From Bacillota bacterium (GTDB taxonomy: Bacteria; Bacillota; Clostridia; Oscillospirales; Ruminococcaceae): a stretch of DNA of 64,000 nucleotides. Location of the stretch: positions 124,001 through 188,000 of the forward strand of contig JAEWLW010000038.1 in assembly GCA_023457355.1 (NCBI GenBank). Reading direction: 5' to 3'. A model generated the notes under the pieces. It worked only from the letters and a program-made list of their open reading frames with translations. It was not told where the DNA came from and searched no databases. Made by a program: the position numbers and the translations under genes. Shown here piece by piece: positions 16,718 through 25,202 of the stretch. Positions within the stretch are counted from its first letter, which is position 1. Each line of letters begins with the position of its first letter.

Positions 16718-18037
16718 TTAATACCGCTCGAAATACATCTGCTGCTCGCATTTGCTCTTGTATTCCGCATTATCCAGCGTCGCCTGCTCGCGGCGTTTGG
16801 CCGCCACAAACCGTTGCAGCGTCGCTTGGGGAAGCACGCTTTTAACAAATTTGCTCTGCTCGGCCAAATCCAGCGCCTCGCCCAGGCTGGCGGGCAGCTT
16901 TTCATATTGGGTAAGCGCCTCGGGCGTTGTGGCGGACACATTGGCCGCCGCGGCCTGCGGCAGCGAGAGCGCCTGCTCAATGCCGTCGAATCCGGCGTGC
17001 ATCAGCAGCGCAAACGCGATATAAGGGTTGCAGGTCGGGTCGGGGGAACGCAGCTCCATGCGCGTGCTCTCGCCGTCGACCGACGGAATGCGGATGAGGT
17101 GCGACCGGTTGGAATGCGACCAGGCGACATATTGCGGCGCCTCAAACGCACCAAACCGCCTGTAGGAATTGGTTGTCGGGTTTAAAAACGCCGTTATCTC
17201 CCGGACATGCGCCAAAATGCCCGCAATAAAACTTTCGGCTTCGGCGCAGTGCCCGTACTGGCGCCCAACAAAGATGTTGCGCCCATCCTTGACCAGCGAC
17301 ATATTGATATGCAGCCCGCTGCCCGCCATGCCTTCGAGCGGTTTTGGCATAAACGAGGCATACATCCCGTTTTGCGCCGCCATCTCCTTGACCACGCCCT
17401 TAAAGGTGACAAACTGGTCGGCGGTGGTCAGCGCGTCCGCATAATGGAAATCGATCTCGTTCTGGCCCGGGCCCGACTCATGGTGGAAGCTCTCAGGTAT
17501 AACGCCCATCTTCTCAAGGGTCAGGCAGATGTCCCGGCGGATATTTTCCCCGCGGTCGGCCGGCGGAATATCCATATAACCGGCGCGGTCTATCGGCTGG
17601 CGGGTCGGATTGGACCGCTCATCCAGCTCAAACAAATAGAACTCATACTCCGGGCCAACCTGGCAGCTGTAGCCCAGCGCGTCCGCACGCGCACACGCCT
17701 TTTTAAGCAGCGCGCGGTTGTCGCCCTCAAACAGGCTGCCGTCGGGATGGCGTACCTCACAGATCAGGCTGACCGCCCCGCCGCGGCTGGGCCGCCAGGG
17801 CATTGCCGCCAGCGTCGCGGGATCCGGGAACAAAAACAAATCGGCTTTGTCGGCGTTCATAAAGCCTTCCACCACCGAGGCGTCGAAGGATATTCCCCCC
17901 GCAAAAGCACGCGGGAGCTCGTCGGCTGTAATAGAAATACTTTTCTGGGCGCCAAATAAATCGCAAAATGCCAGACGGATAAATTTGACGTCATTTTCCC
18001 TGACGTACTCCAGAACCTCATTTTCGGTGTAATTCAA
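16718..18037 (-). CDS. glnA: Glutamine synthetase, type I
   Basis: This 439-residue enzyme joins ammonia to glutamate with ATP. The beta-grasp N-terminus is followed by the catalytic domain with GPEYEFYLFE, GPGQNEIDFHYADAL, FMPKPLEGMAGSGLHINMSL (ATP and metal site), NRSHLIRIP and MELRSPDPTCNPYIAFAL. The length and the absence of the roughly 25-residue insertion match the GSI-alpha group of Firmicutes, which is not adenylylated. TTG is the start, with GGGGGTG upstream. It is transcribed divergently from glnN (GSIII) and followed by the ANTAR regulator, a nitrogen-assimilation block. Confidence 0.95.
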   Translation of the reverse strand: MNYTENEVLEYVRENDVKFIRLAFCDLFGAQKSISITADELPRAFAGGISFDASVVEGFMNADKADLFLFPDPATLAAMPWRPSRGGAVSLICEVRHPDGSLFEGDNRALLKKACARADALGYSCQVGPEYEFYLFELDERSNPTRQPIDRAGYMDIPPADRGENIRRDICLTLEKMGVIPESFHHESGPGQNEIDFHYADALTTADQFVTFKGVVKEMAAQNGMYASFMPKPLEGMAGSGLHINMSLVKDGRNIFVGRQYGHCAEAESFIAGILAHVREITAFLNPTTNSYRRFGAFEAPQYVAWSHSNRSHLIRIPSVDGESTRMELRSPDPTCNPYIAFALLMHAGFDGIEQALSLPQAAAANVSATTPEALTQYEKLPASLGEALDLAEQSKFVKSVLPQATLQRFVAAKRREQATLDNAEYKSKCEQQMYFERY

Positions 18038-18061
18038 CTAAAGCACCCCCTAATGTGTGGT

Positions 18062-18091
18062 ATTGTAACACAAATATCAATTTTCGCGCAA
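18062..18091 (-). promoter_or_regulatory. Candidate glnA promoter
   Basis: On the minus strand, TTGCGC (18086-18091), an 18-bp spacer and TACAAT (18062-18067), about 25 bp before the glnA TTG. The -35 is only a partial match. Confidence 0.45.
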
Positions 18092-18135
18092 GTTGGTATT
18101 TGCAGGATTATCAATAAAAAATTTCAAAAATACTG

Positions 18136-18164
18136 TTGACAAATAACAAAATTACCGCTATAAT
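18136..18164 (+). promoter_or_regulatory. Consensus promoter of glnN
   Basis: Perfect TTGACA (18136-18141) and TATAAT (18159-18164) with a 17-bp spacer. Transcription should start near 18171, just before the attenuator. So strong a promoter implies control after initiation. Confidence 0.9.
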
Positions 18165-18170
18165 TACGGC

Positions 18171-18223
18171 ATACCAGCAAAGACGCTGTGGGCTACAAGG
18201 CCCATGGTGTCTTTTATTTTTTT
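18171..18223 (+). promoter_or_regulatory. Leader attenuator with ANTAR-type hexaloop before glnN
   Basis: A terminator forms from 18180-18193 and 18200-18213 (14 pairs including three G-U, 6-nt loop UACAAG) followed by TTATTTTTTT. Overlapping its 5' arm is a small hairpin, CAGC(18175-18178)-AAAGAC-GCTG(18185-18188). Its six-base loop has A in position 1 and G in position 4, the bases recognised by EutV-type ANTAR proteins. The two structures exclude each other, so ANTAR binding could release termination. Only one such hairpin is seen, whereas known targets usually have two. Confidence 0.6.
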
Positions 18224-18260
18224 ATATTGCATGTGAAATCCCCATTGATAGGAGGAACTG

Positions 18261-20351
18261 ATGATGACAAACGTACCGGAAATTTTCGGCAGTATGGTTT
18301 TTAATGACAGCGTCATGCAAAACAAACTGCCCAAGGCCAGCTACAAGGAGTTTCACAAGCTCATCAAGGAAGGCAAGCCCCTCACCCTTGACCTGGCAAA
18401 CGTGATTGCAAACGCCATGATGGATTGGGCGGTGGAAAAGGGCATAACCCATTTCACCCACTGGTTCCAGCCCATGACCGGCATCACGGCTGAAAAGCAC
18501 GACAGTTTTATCTCCCCGATGAAAAACGGCAAGGTTATTATGGATTTCTCCGGCAAGGAACTGATTCGCGGCGAGCCGGACGCCTCTTCCTTCCCTTCCG
18601 GCGGCCTGCGCGCTACCTTTGAAGCCCGCGGCTACACCGCCTGGGACCCCACCTCGCCCGCTTTTATCAAGGACGGCACTTTGTGCATACCCACCGCGTT
18701 CTGCTCTTACGGCGGTGAGGCGCTGGATAAGAAAACACCGCTCATGCGTTCGATGGAAGCGCTTAACATACAGGCGCTGCGCATCCTTAAGCTGTTTAAC
18801 ACCCCCGCTTCCCGCGTGACCAGCACCGTCGGCCCCGAACAGGAATACTTCCTTGTTAACAAGGAGATGTTCCACAAGCGCCGCGACCTCGTTTACACCG
18901 GCCGCACGCTGTTCGGTGCAAAGGCGCCCAAGGGCCAGGAGATGGAGGACCATTACTTCGGCGCCATCGACCCGAGCGTTGTCGCGTTCATGAAGGACTT
19001 AAACGAAGAGCTCTGGAAGCTTGGCATCCTCGCCAAAACCGAACATAAGGAAGTTGCACCGGCTCAGTATGAGCTTGCACCGATTTTCTCTACCACCAAT
19101 ATCGCCACCGACCACAACCAGCTGGCCATGGAGATGCTCAAAAAGGTCGCGCTGCGCCACAATATGGTTTGCCTGCTGCACGAGAAGCCCTTTGCGGGCG
19201 TCAACGGTTCCGGCAAGCACAACAACTGGTCGCTTTCCACCGAAACCGGCGTCAACCTGCTTGAGCCCGGCGATTCGCCCGAAGAAAATGCACAGTTTCT
19301 GCTGTTCCTGGCCGCGGTCATCAAAGCTGTTGATGATTATCAGGACCTGCTGCGCGTATCGGTTGCTTCGGCCGGGAACGATCACCGCCTTGGCGCAAAC
19401 GAAGCGCCCCCCGCGATTCTGTCAATCTTCCTGGGCGATCAGCTCACCGCTATTCTCGATTCCATTGCCAACGGCTCCGCCTACAACGGCCGCGCCGCGG
19501 AGGATATGACAATCGGCGTCAACGTTCTGCCGCGTTTCCCCAAGGACCTGACCGACCGCAACCGCACCTCGCCGTTTGCCTTCACCGGCAACAAGTTCGA
19601 GTTCCGTATGCCCGGTTCCAGCTTCTCGATTTCCGGCCCGAACGTTATACTCAACACCATTGTTGCTGAAGAGCTCAGCCTTTTTGCCGAAGAGCTTGAA
19701 AAAGCGGAAGACTTTACCGCCGCGCTCAACAAGCTCATCAAAAGCACGGTTAAAGCCCATCAGCGCATCATCTTTAACGGCGACGGCTATTCCGATGAAT
19801 GGCAGAAGGAAGCGGCGCGCCGCGGTCTCCTGAACCTCAAGAGCACGCCGGAAGCCATCCCCTATTTCATCGCCGACAAGAACATTAAAATGTTTGAGAA
19901 GCACGGCGTGTTCACCTCGACCGAGATGCACTCCCGCTGCGAGATTTTGCTTGAAAGCTACTGCAAGACCCTCGATATTGAGGCCTATACCATGCTGGAC
20001 ATGGCCCGCAAAAATATTTTGCCCGCCGTACTTAAATATACGAGAAAGGTTGCCGAAGGCGCTGCCGCCAAGAAGGCCCTTTCGTCTGAGATTTCCTGCA
20101 AGACCGAGGAAGCGCTGGTTGCCAAGCTCTCCCTGCGCACCGCTTCTCTGAGCAGCAAAATTGACGAGCTTGATTCTCTGTTGCTCAAGGCAAAGGATTT
20201 CTCCGACATTCATGCATGCGCCAAATTCCACCACGACAGTCTCTTTGCCATGATGCAGGAGCTGCGCGCGGTCGCCGATGAGCTGGAATCCATGGTGGAT
20301 GAAAATGCCTGGCCCTTCCCCACTTATGGCCAGCTGCTGTTTTCCATCTAA
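18261..20351 (+). CDS. glnN: Glutamine synthetase, type III
   Basis: A 696-residue type III glutamine synthetase, the long dodecameric form found in Bacteroides, Clostridia and cyanobacteria. The N-terminus (PEIFGSMVFND) and the segment THFTHWFQPMTGITAEKHDS are GSIII-specific. The catalytic region shows GPEQEYFLV, APAQYELAPIF, VNGSGKHNNWSL, AGNDHRLGANEAPPAI and RNRTSPFAFTGNKFEFRMPG. Two adjacent ATG codons follow AGGAGG; the first is used here. Expression is likely controlled in the leader at 18171-18223. It is the second glutamine synthetase in 4 kb, so nitrogen supply probably decides which is made. Confidence 0.96.
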   Translation: MMTNVPEIFGSMVFNDSVMQNKLPKASYKEFHKLIKEGKPLTLDLANVIANAMMDWAVEKGITHFTHWFQPMTGITAEKHDSFISPMKNGKVIMDFSGKELIRGEPDASSFPSGGLRATFEARGYTAWDPTSPAFIKDGTLCIPTAFCSYGGEALDKKTPLMRSMEALNIQALRILKLFNTPASRVTSTVGPEQEYFLVNKEMFHKRRDLVYTGRTLFGAKAPKGQEMEDHYFGAIDPSVVAFMKDLNEELWKLGILAKTEHKEVAPAQYELAPIFSTTNIATDHNQLAMEMLKKVALRHNMVCLLHEKPFAGVNGSGKHNNWSLSTETGVNLLEPGDSPEENAQFLLFLAAVIKAVDDYQDLLRVSVASAGNDHRLGANEAPPAILSIFLGDQLTAILDSIANGSAYNGRAAEDMTIGVNVLPRFPKDLTDRNRTSPFAFTGNKFEFRMPGSSFSISGPNVILNTIVAEELSLFAEELEKAEDFTAALNKLIKSTVKAHQRIIFNGDGYSDEWQKEAARRGLLNLKSTPEAIPYFIADKNIKMFEKHGVFTSTEMHSRCEILLESYCKTLDIEAYTMLDMARKNILPAVLKYTRKVAEGAAAKKALSSEISCKTEEALVAKLSLRTASLSSKIDELDSLLLKAKDFSDIHACAKFHHDSLFAMMQELRAVADELESMVDENAWPFPTYGQLLFSI

Positions 20352-20424
20352 GACCGGCCTGTCCATTATTAAGATATCCACTTTTTTCTTATTTGATTAC
20401 TCCTTTTCTAGTTTGTCTGCATCC

Positions 20425-20456
20425 GGAAAACACCGTCCGCAAGGGCGGTGTTTTCC
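20425..20456 (+). terminator. Hairpin terminator after glnN
   Basis: A 14-bp stem with one G-U (20425-20438 with 20443-20456) and a GCAA tetraloop; the trailing T run is short and lies partly in the stem. The rest of 20352-20667 shows no other feature. Confidence 0.65.
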
Positions 20457-20667
20457 GTTGTGGCAAAATAGTCACAAACCAATTGAAAATCGAGCCGTAT
20501 TGGCGGTCTGTTATTGGGTCTGGCTGCGTTGTCGTCCTTGCCGGTTACAAAATAACTCCATCAACTCCGTCTCACATTCCTGTTTGTTTGACTAGACGGT
20601 CGGTACGAATCTACAATACGGCAGCCATCCTGCCGGACCCTTATCCGAAATCGGTATAGCAGGGTGC

Positions 20668-21066
20668 TCAGTCGACCATGATCGCCATTAATTTATTGAT
20701 ATGTTCGCTTTTGTTTGCGCTGACCTTATGGCAAGTGCTTTTTACCGCGAGATTCGGATTTTTTAAATATTGGCTGTGATATTCCTGAAACGCGGTGTTT
20801 TCACTGCTGAGCATCTGACGCAGCATGATCTGATAGGGCGACTCTAATTTCGCCTGATATTCGGGCGGTTCATAGTACTGCCCCGCCATCTGTTGGTGTA
20901 TCTCCTTAAACATCTCAGCATGTTTTTGATCATTATCCGCAAGCTCCAAAAAGAGCTGTTTTTCTTTCTCGCCAGGCGCTATCTCCGCCATTGCCCTGTA
21001 ATGCGCTGCACTTGCCAATTCCGAATTGATGTAATGCTGCAGCTGCTGCGGCAGGTAAAGGTCCAT
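20668..21066 (-). CDS. Ferritin-like small protein (paralogue 1)
   Basis: A 132-residue, all-helical protein of the ferritin/rubrerythrin-like class. NSELASAAHYRAMAEIAP and FLELADNDQKHAEMF give the spaced Glu and Glu..His residues (E-x2-H) of a di-iron four-helix bundle in the first half. The second half (RQMLSSENTAFQEYH and ANKSEHINKLMAIM) supplies a second candidate pair, so iron binding is plausible but not certain. It lacks any rubredoxin domain. The ATG follows AAGGAGG. A paralogue with the same layout is 190 bp upstream, and each seems to have its own ribosome site. A role in oxidative stress or iron storage is inference. Confidence 0.65.
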   Translation of the reverse strand: MDLYLPQQLQHYINSELASAAHYRAMAEIAPGEKEKQLFLELADNDQKHAEMFKEIHQQMAGQYYEPPEYQAKLESPYQIMLRQMLSSENTAFQEYHSQYLKNPNLAVKSTCHKVSANKSEHINKLMAIMVD

Positions 21067-21258
21067 CGTTGCCCCTCCTTATGCAGGCATACCAATAAAG
21101 TAATTGCTTTCTAAACGAATGGCGCCCTTGCCGGTTTGTCTGCATTTGGAGAGCACCAGCCGTAAGGGCAGCGTTTTACGCTGCGGTAAATGAGGCCCGC
21201 CCCGCCTGCGCCTTAAGCTTCCGGATTTTGCATTGCCAGTTGACGCAGGACGGTAAGC

Positions 21259-21663
21259 TTAGTCCGAGTTATTCATCAGCTTCATCAATTTGTTAATATG
21301 GTCGGTTTTATTGCTGGCGGCCTCATTGCAGGCCCTTTTCAGATCGTAGTTGCTCGTCTTGAGGGATTGGTCATAATATTCATGCAGTTTCTCGCGCTCG
21401 CTTACTACCAATTGACGCAATGCAAATTGATAGGGCCGGTTCATTTTTCCCGGATACATTTCGGGATTATAATACCCCCCAATAATAGATGCATAAACGT
21501 TTTCAAACGACTGCACATGGTGGCGCTGATTATTCGCAAGTTCCAAAAATATCTGCCGCTCATATTCGCTCGGTGCAGCCTCGGCCATGGCATGATAAAG
21601 CGCATGGAGGTTTAATTCAGATTCAATATAAGCCTGAAGTCGTTGTGGTAAAGTAAAATCCAC
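21259..21663 (-). CDS. Ferritin-like small protein (paralogue 2)
   Basis: A 134-residue protein collinear with its neighbour at 20668-21066. Both begin MD(F/L)xLPQxLQxYI(E/N)SEL, have an ALYHAMAEAAP/AHYRAMAEIAP helix, a FLELANNQRHH/FLELADNDQKH helix, a YY(N/E)PExYxxKxxxPYQ linker and end with AxNK(T/S)(D/E)HINKLMxxM. They therefore arose by tandem duplication. In this copy the second helix has HH rather than KH, so the di-iron ligands are not identically placed. GTG is the start, with AGGGAGAGG upstream. It is likely cotranscribed with, and upstream of, the first paralogue. Confidence 0.62.
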   Translation of the reverse strand: MDFTLPQRLQAYIESELNLHALYHAMAEAAPSEYERQIFLELANNQRHHVQSFENVYASIIGGYYNPEMYPGKMNRPYQFALRQLVVSEREKLHEYYDQSLKTSNYDLKRACNEAASNKTDHINKLMKLMNNSD

Positions 21664-21764
21664 CGTAACCTCTCCCTTCTCGTTACATTATATTAAAATC
21701 AAAAACAATCATGTGTATTTCTGTAATAGAAACGCCCAAATTCCATTTATTAAGCCAACGGTGC

Positions 21765-21793
21765 TTGACAATCTTTAAAGAAATACATATAAT
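21765..21793 (+). promoter_or_regulatory. Promoter of the T-box leader
   Basis: TTGACA (21765-21770), a 17-bp spacer and TATAAT (21788-21793), both perfect. It drives the T-box leader and the IlvN-like gene. Confidence 0.88.
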
Positions 21794-21814
21794 AGATTAA
21801 ATTAAATAAATTCG

Positions 21815-22109
21815 CCCAAATGCGGTGAAGGGAACAGTACCTGCGAAAAGACGCATTTTCAGAGAGCTGCCGCCCGGTGCAAGGCAGCAATGCAAACGCA
21901 GTGAATATCCTCCCTGAGCAGTCGATCGAACGCCCGACGGCAAGTAGACTCGGACGTCTAACACGCGTTATTGTGTTCGGTATTCGGCAGTTATCTGCCC
22001 GATGCCTGAATGAGCGGCCGCTTAAACAGCAAGCGGCAATCAGAGTGGTACCGCAGAGTGCATTTTAAATGCCTTTGTCTCTTGAAAAACAGGAGACGAA
22101 GGCTTTTTT
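21815..22109 (+). promoter_or_regulatory. T-box riboswitch, probably isoleucine-specific
   Basis: A full T-box leader. Stem I has the AGTA motif (GGGAACAGTACC) and a specifier loop reading GAATATCCTCCC, in which ATC (21907-21909, Ile) is in the expected place. The T-box bulge GTGGTACCGC spans 22045-22054, ready to bind the uncharged tRNA end. A terminator follows (GCCTTTGTCTC at 22071-22081 with 22093-22103, then six T). Uncharged tRNA-Ile should favour the antiterminator and switch on the gene at 22166. The specifier assignment is by position and was not folded. Confidence 0.85.
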
Positions 22110-22165
22110 GTTTTACAAAGCTCTGAAACCGAATTTGCGGCGGAAATGACAGGAGAATCGTTATT

Positions 22166-22681
22166 ATGAAAAATCAAACCGGAAGCTATCTTGTCACCAT
22201 GCTCACCGATGACGCCGCCTTAACATTGGCGCGGTTCACCGGTGTGCTGGGTCGCTGGGGCTGCACGCTTGAAACGTTGGTGGTCTCTGAGGACTGCACC
22301 CCGGGCCTCAACCGCCTGACCTGCGTTTTTAACAGCGATTCCTATCAGGCTGCCCGCATCGCAAACCAAACCGCCCGTCTGGAACAGGTAACCGGCCTGC
22401 AGCTGGTTTCGCAAAGTGCGTTATGCGACCTCAGTCCATTAAAAGTACGCATTTGCTGCAATAACCTGAGCCACGCCGAAGCCTGTCGCCTTTGTGACCG
22501 GCACAACGCGCTCATCTCCGGCCGCTCCGACCGCGAAATGACTATTGAGACGGAAGCATCCCCCAAGGGCCTTGCGCTGTTTTTAAACGATGTTGCGCCT
22601 TACGGCCTGCTTTTTGCCGAAGTGCCAAATGTATCCTATTTCCCGTTGGAAAGCGAAACAATGGTCGGCGGCGCCTGCTGA
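22166..22681 (+). CDS. ilvN: Acetolactate synthase small (regulatory) subunit-like protein
   Basis: A 171-residue protein with the two-part layout of IlvH/IlvN: an N-terminal ACT domain (YLVTMLTDDAALTLARFTGVLGR, about residues 8-75, slightly degenerate) and a C-terminal regulatory domain (about 85-165). In other bacteria it binds valine and activates the catalytic subunit of branched-chain amino acid synthesis. No catalytic subunit gene is adjacent, so it must act on one encoded elsewhere or have another role. Control by an isoleucine T-box fits the pathway. ATG follows AGGAGAATCG. A long imperfect hairpin (22731-22786) lies downstream. Confidence 0.72.
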   Translation: MKNQTGSYLVTMLTDDAALTLARFTGVLGRWGCTLETLVVSEDCTPGLNRLTCVFNSDSYQAARIANQTARLEQVTGLQLVSQSALCDLSPLKVRICCNNLSHAEACRLCDRHNALISGRSDREMTIETEASPKGLALFLNDVAPYGLLFAEVPNVSYFPLESETMVGGAC

Positions 22682-22730
22682 TTGCACGGCGCCACGCAGA
22701 CGATGCAGCGTTGTTATCCCGCCATTTTTA

Positions 22731-22786
22731 CGCCGGCCGACGTTTGGAGAAAAGCCATCGTGCTTGCTGCCAAACGCCGGTCGGCG
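22731..22786 (+). terminator. Long imperfect hairpin after ilvN
   Basis: A 17-position stem with one mismatch and one G-U (22731-22747 with 22770-22786) and a 22-nt loop. No T run follows, so it may stabilise or attenuate rather than terminate. Confidence 0.4.
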
Positions 22787-22891
22787 CTTCTGTGCGGGCT
22801 ATCTTGCTTTTTAATGTGTAATAGGATAAAATAACAGTTATAAGCTTTAAACCGTTGTATTTAAAGCTTTTTATCGAGGATGGTGACCGTT

Positions 22892-24019
22892 TTGCAAAAA
22901 AAAATCCTGTTTTGTGCATCGACCGCCTCACACATCAAAAACTTCCATTTACCTTACATGGCGATGTTTTCAAGCTGCGGTTATGAGGTGTCGGTCGCCA
23001 CAGGCGACAGCGAGACCGTAGCCGGTACCCAAAAATGCTTCAAGCTGCCATTTCATAAAAGTTTTTTCAGTTTTAAAAATATCAGGGCGATCTTTGCGGC
23101 ACGCCGGCTGTTGTGCCGCGAAAGATTTGATATTCTCAGCCTGCACACCACGCTGGCGGCAGCGGTTTTGCGCGCGGCGCTGCTCACCATCCCCAAGCGG
23201 CAGCGTCCCCGCGTGTTTTACACTTGCCACGGCTATCTGTTCGGTGAAAATGACGGCCTTTCGCGTTTAAAATATCTGCTGCCTGAAATGTTCTGCGCCA
23301 GGGTTACCAATGTGCTGATGGTGATGAATCGCGAGGATGAGCGCATTTCGCATCGTTATCACCTGTCAGGCGATATTCATTACATAAACGGCATGGGCCT
23401 TATTCCCGGACGTTTTGCCCCGCCGACGCGCGAGCAACACGCCGCCGCCAAAAAGGCACTGGGTTTTTCGCCGGAGCATGTTCTGTTTGTTTATACCGCA
23501 GAATTTTCAAAACGCAAGAATCACCGGCAGTTGCTTATCGCCTTTGCCGCCGCAGCCCCCCAAATCCCCCATGCGCAGTTGCTGCTGGCCGGAACCGGTG
23601 CTCTGTTTGAAGATTGCCTCAGACTGGCAGTACAGCTCGGCATCGCCAGTCAGGTTCATTTTTTGGGTTACGTCACCGACACGCCCGCGCTGCTTTCAGG
23701 CTGCGACGTCTGCCTCTCCGGCAGCCGGATAGAAGGTTTGCCTTTTAATGTGATGGAGGCCATGGCCAGCGGTCTTGCCGTGATCGCCAGCGACATCAAG
23801 GGCCATCGCGAGCTGGCCGCGCACAGCACGGGCTTTTCACTGTTTAAGACAACGGCCGCGCTGACCCAACTGCTGGTTGCCGCCGGACAGGCCCCGGCCC
23901 CGCCCTGTTCTGCCGATGTGTCGCACCTGATGCTGCCGCAGGTGCTGCCTGAAATTATGCGTATTTATTTGGGTGAAGAAGCGCCGGCGCTTCAGGAAAT
24001 TATTCGAAAGCAGGTGTGA
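22892..24019 (+). CDS. Glycosyltransferase, family 4 (GT-B fold)
   Basis: A 375-residue sugar transferase with two Rossmann-like halves. The acceptor half starts KKILFCASTASHIKNFHLPY. The donor half contains YTAEFSKRKNHRQLL, LAGTGALFEDCL, VHFLGYVTDTP and SGSRIEGLPFNVMEAMASGLAVIAS, with the EGLPFNVMEAMA nucleotide-sugar motif of GT4. TTG at 22892 is preferred because GGTGA precedes it at 5 nt, but an in-frame ATG at 22880 is possible. It is the first gene of a three-gene exopolysaccharide operon and probably extends the lipid-linked glycan on the inner membrane face. Confidence 0.9.
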   Translation: MQKKILFCASTASHIKNFHLPYMAMFSSCGYEVSVATGDSETVAGTQKCFKLPFHKSFFSFKNIRAIFAARRLLCRERFDILSLHTTLAAAVLRAALLTIPKRQRPRVFYTCHGYLFGENDGLSRLKYLLPEMFCARVTNVLMVMNREDERISHRYHLSGDIHYINGMGLIPGRFAPPTREQHAAAKKALGFSPEHVLFVYTAEFSKRKNHRQLLIAFAAAAPQIPHAQLLLAGTGALFEDCLRLAVQLGIASQVHFLGYVTDTPALLSGCDVCLSGSRIEGLPFNVMEAMASGLAVIASDIKGHRELAAHSTGFSLFKTTAALTQLLVAAGQAPAPPCSADVSHLMLPQVLPEIMRIYLGEEAPALQEIIRKQV

Positions 24020-24026
24020 GATAAAA

Positions 24027-25196
24027 TTGTTGCCATATGTTATATTGCTGATGATATCGGGTGTCTTGGGCATTGTTATTTGCGAGCGCAACCCGTCGCC
24101 AAAAAAAGAACTGCTCACCCTGGGCATCACGACACTTTTAATGTGCACAATGGCTGCGTTGCGCAGCGGCAGTGTTGGCGTCGATTATGACTGGGTCTAC
24201 CGCGATTATTTTTTAACGGTTAGCAAGCACGGCTTTTCATTTATGCTCTCCGCTGAGAATCCGTACCGGATCGAGCCGATTTACGGGCTGCTTAATCAGG
24301 CCGTGGCGCTTTTCACCGATAATCCGCTTGTTCTGTGGTGGACAGCGTCGATTGTCATCATCCTGCTGCGAATCATCTTTATATGGAAGTATTCCTCAAA
24401 GATTTGGCTGAGCATTTTTTGTTATATCGGGCTTGGCTTTTTCACCTATGCGCTGTGTACCCTTAGGCAGGAGCTTGGCATTTCCGTCGCCATGTTTGCG
24501 CTGCCCTATCTGCAAAAACGTAAGCCATGGCCTTATTTTGTCATTATTCTGCTGGCCGGTTTGTGCCACAGCAGCCTTTTCATCCTGCTGCCGGTTTATT
24601 TTCTCGTCGTAATTCCGCCCAACAAGTGGATGATCGGCCTCTATTCGGTGGGCACGCTGGCGGTCATCCTCTTTTCAGAGGTGCTGCTGGCGTGGGTTGT
24701 AAAGCTGGTTCCCCGCTTTTCAATCTACACCCCCGGTTCTTACTACCTAAAAGGCCGGGATGTCAACACCGTCATCATCTGGATTATTATCTTCCTGATT
24801 GCCGCGTTGCTTTATAAAAAGCTTTTGGAACGCGACAAAAGCAACCTGGTGCTATTTAATCTTTTTCTCTATGGCACACTGATTATGTCGCTAACCGTCA
24901 AGCATTTTGTATTCCAGCGCGTGGCGTTAATCTTTTTGCCCTTTTCGGTTATGCTCATACCCGAGATGGTGCAGTGCCTGTTGCCCAAGCCTGACCGGTT
25001 GAATACACTGGACAGCGTCAAAGGCAGCAAGCTTAACGGCCAGCAGGTTGCGTCGCTCAAACGCGAATTGAAAGATGCCGTCAGAATGCATTATTCGATT
25101 ATGGGCCTGCTAATGTTTTTGGTTGTTATAGAGTATCTCTTTTTGCTGTATGCCAACCGGTTGCTGTTGGTGCCGTATACACCTTTTTGGATGTGA
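24027..25196 (+). CDS. EpsG-family polysaccharide polymerase-like membrane protein
   Basis: A 389-residue membrane protein with about ten hydrophobic segments, matching the EpsG/Wzy-like polymerase family. The early periplasmic loop has RSGSVGVDYDWVYRDYF, the RxGxGxDxxxYxxxF-like motif usual for EpsG. TTG at 24027 is taken as start, since AGGTGTGA lies 7 nt upstream; TTG at 24030 is also possible. The frame stays open further upstream, but only inside the previous gene. It likely joins repeat units of an exopolysaccharide made by its neighbours. Confidence 0.82.
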   Translation: MLPYVILLMISGVLGIVICERNPSPKKELLTLGITTLLMCTMAALRSGSVGVDYDWVYRDYFLTVSKHGFSFMLSAENPYRIEPIYGLLNQAVALFTDNPLVLWWTASIVIILLRIIFIWKYSSKIWLSIFCYIGLGFFTYALCTLRQELGISVAMFALPYLQKRKPWPYFVIILLAGLCHSSLFILLPVYFLVVIPPNKWMIGLYSVGTLAVILFSEVLLAWVVKLVPRFSIYTPGSYYLKGRDVNTVIIWIIIFLIAALLYKKLLERDKSNLVLFNLFLYGTLIMSLTVKHFVFQRVALIFLPFSVMLIPEMVQCLLPKPDRLNTLDSVKGSKLNGQQVASLKRELKDAVRMHYSIMGLLMFLVVIEYLFLLYANRLLLVPYTPFWM

Positions 25197-25202
25197 ATTT
25201 AA

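Noticed and set aside
19422..20381. A 319-codon frame antisense to glnN.
   Set aside because: A shadow of a highly conserved gene with no start signal.
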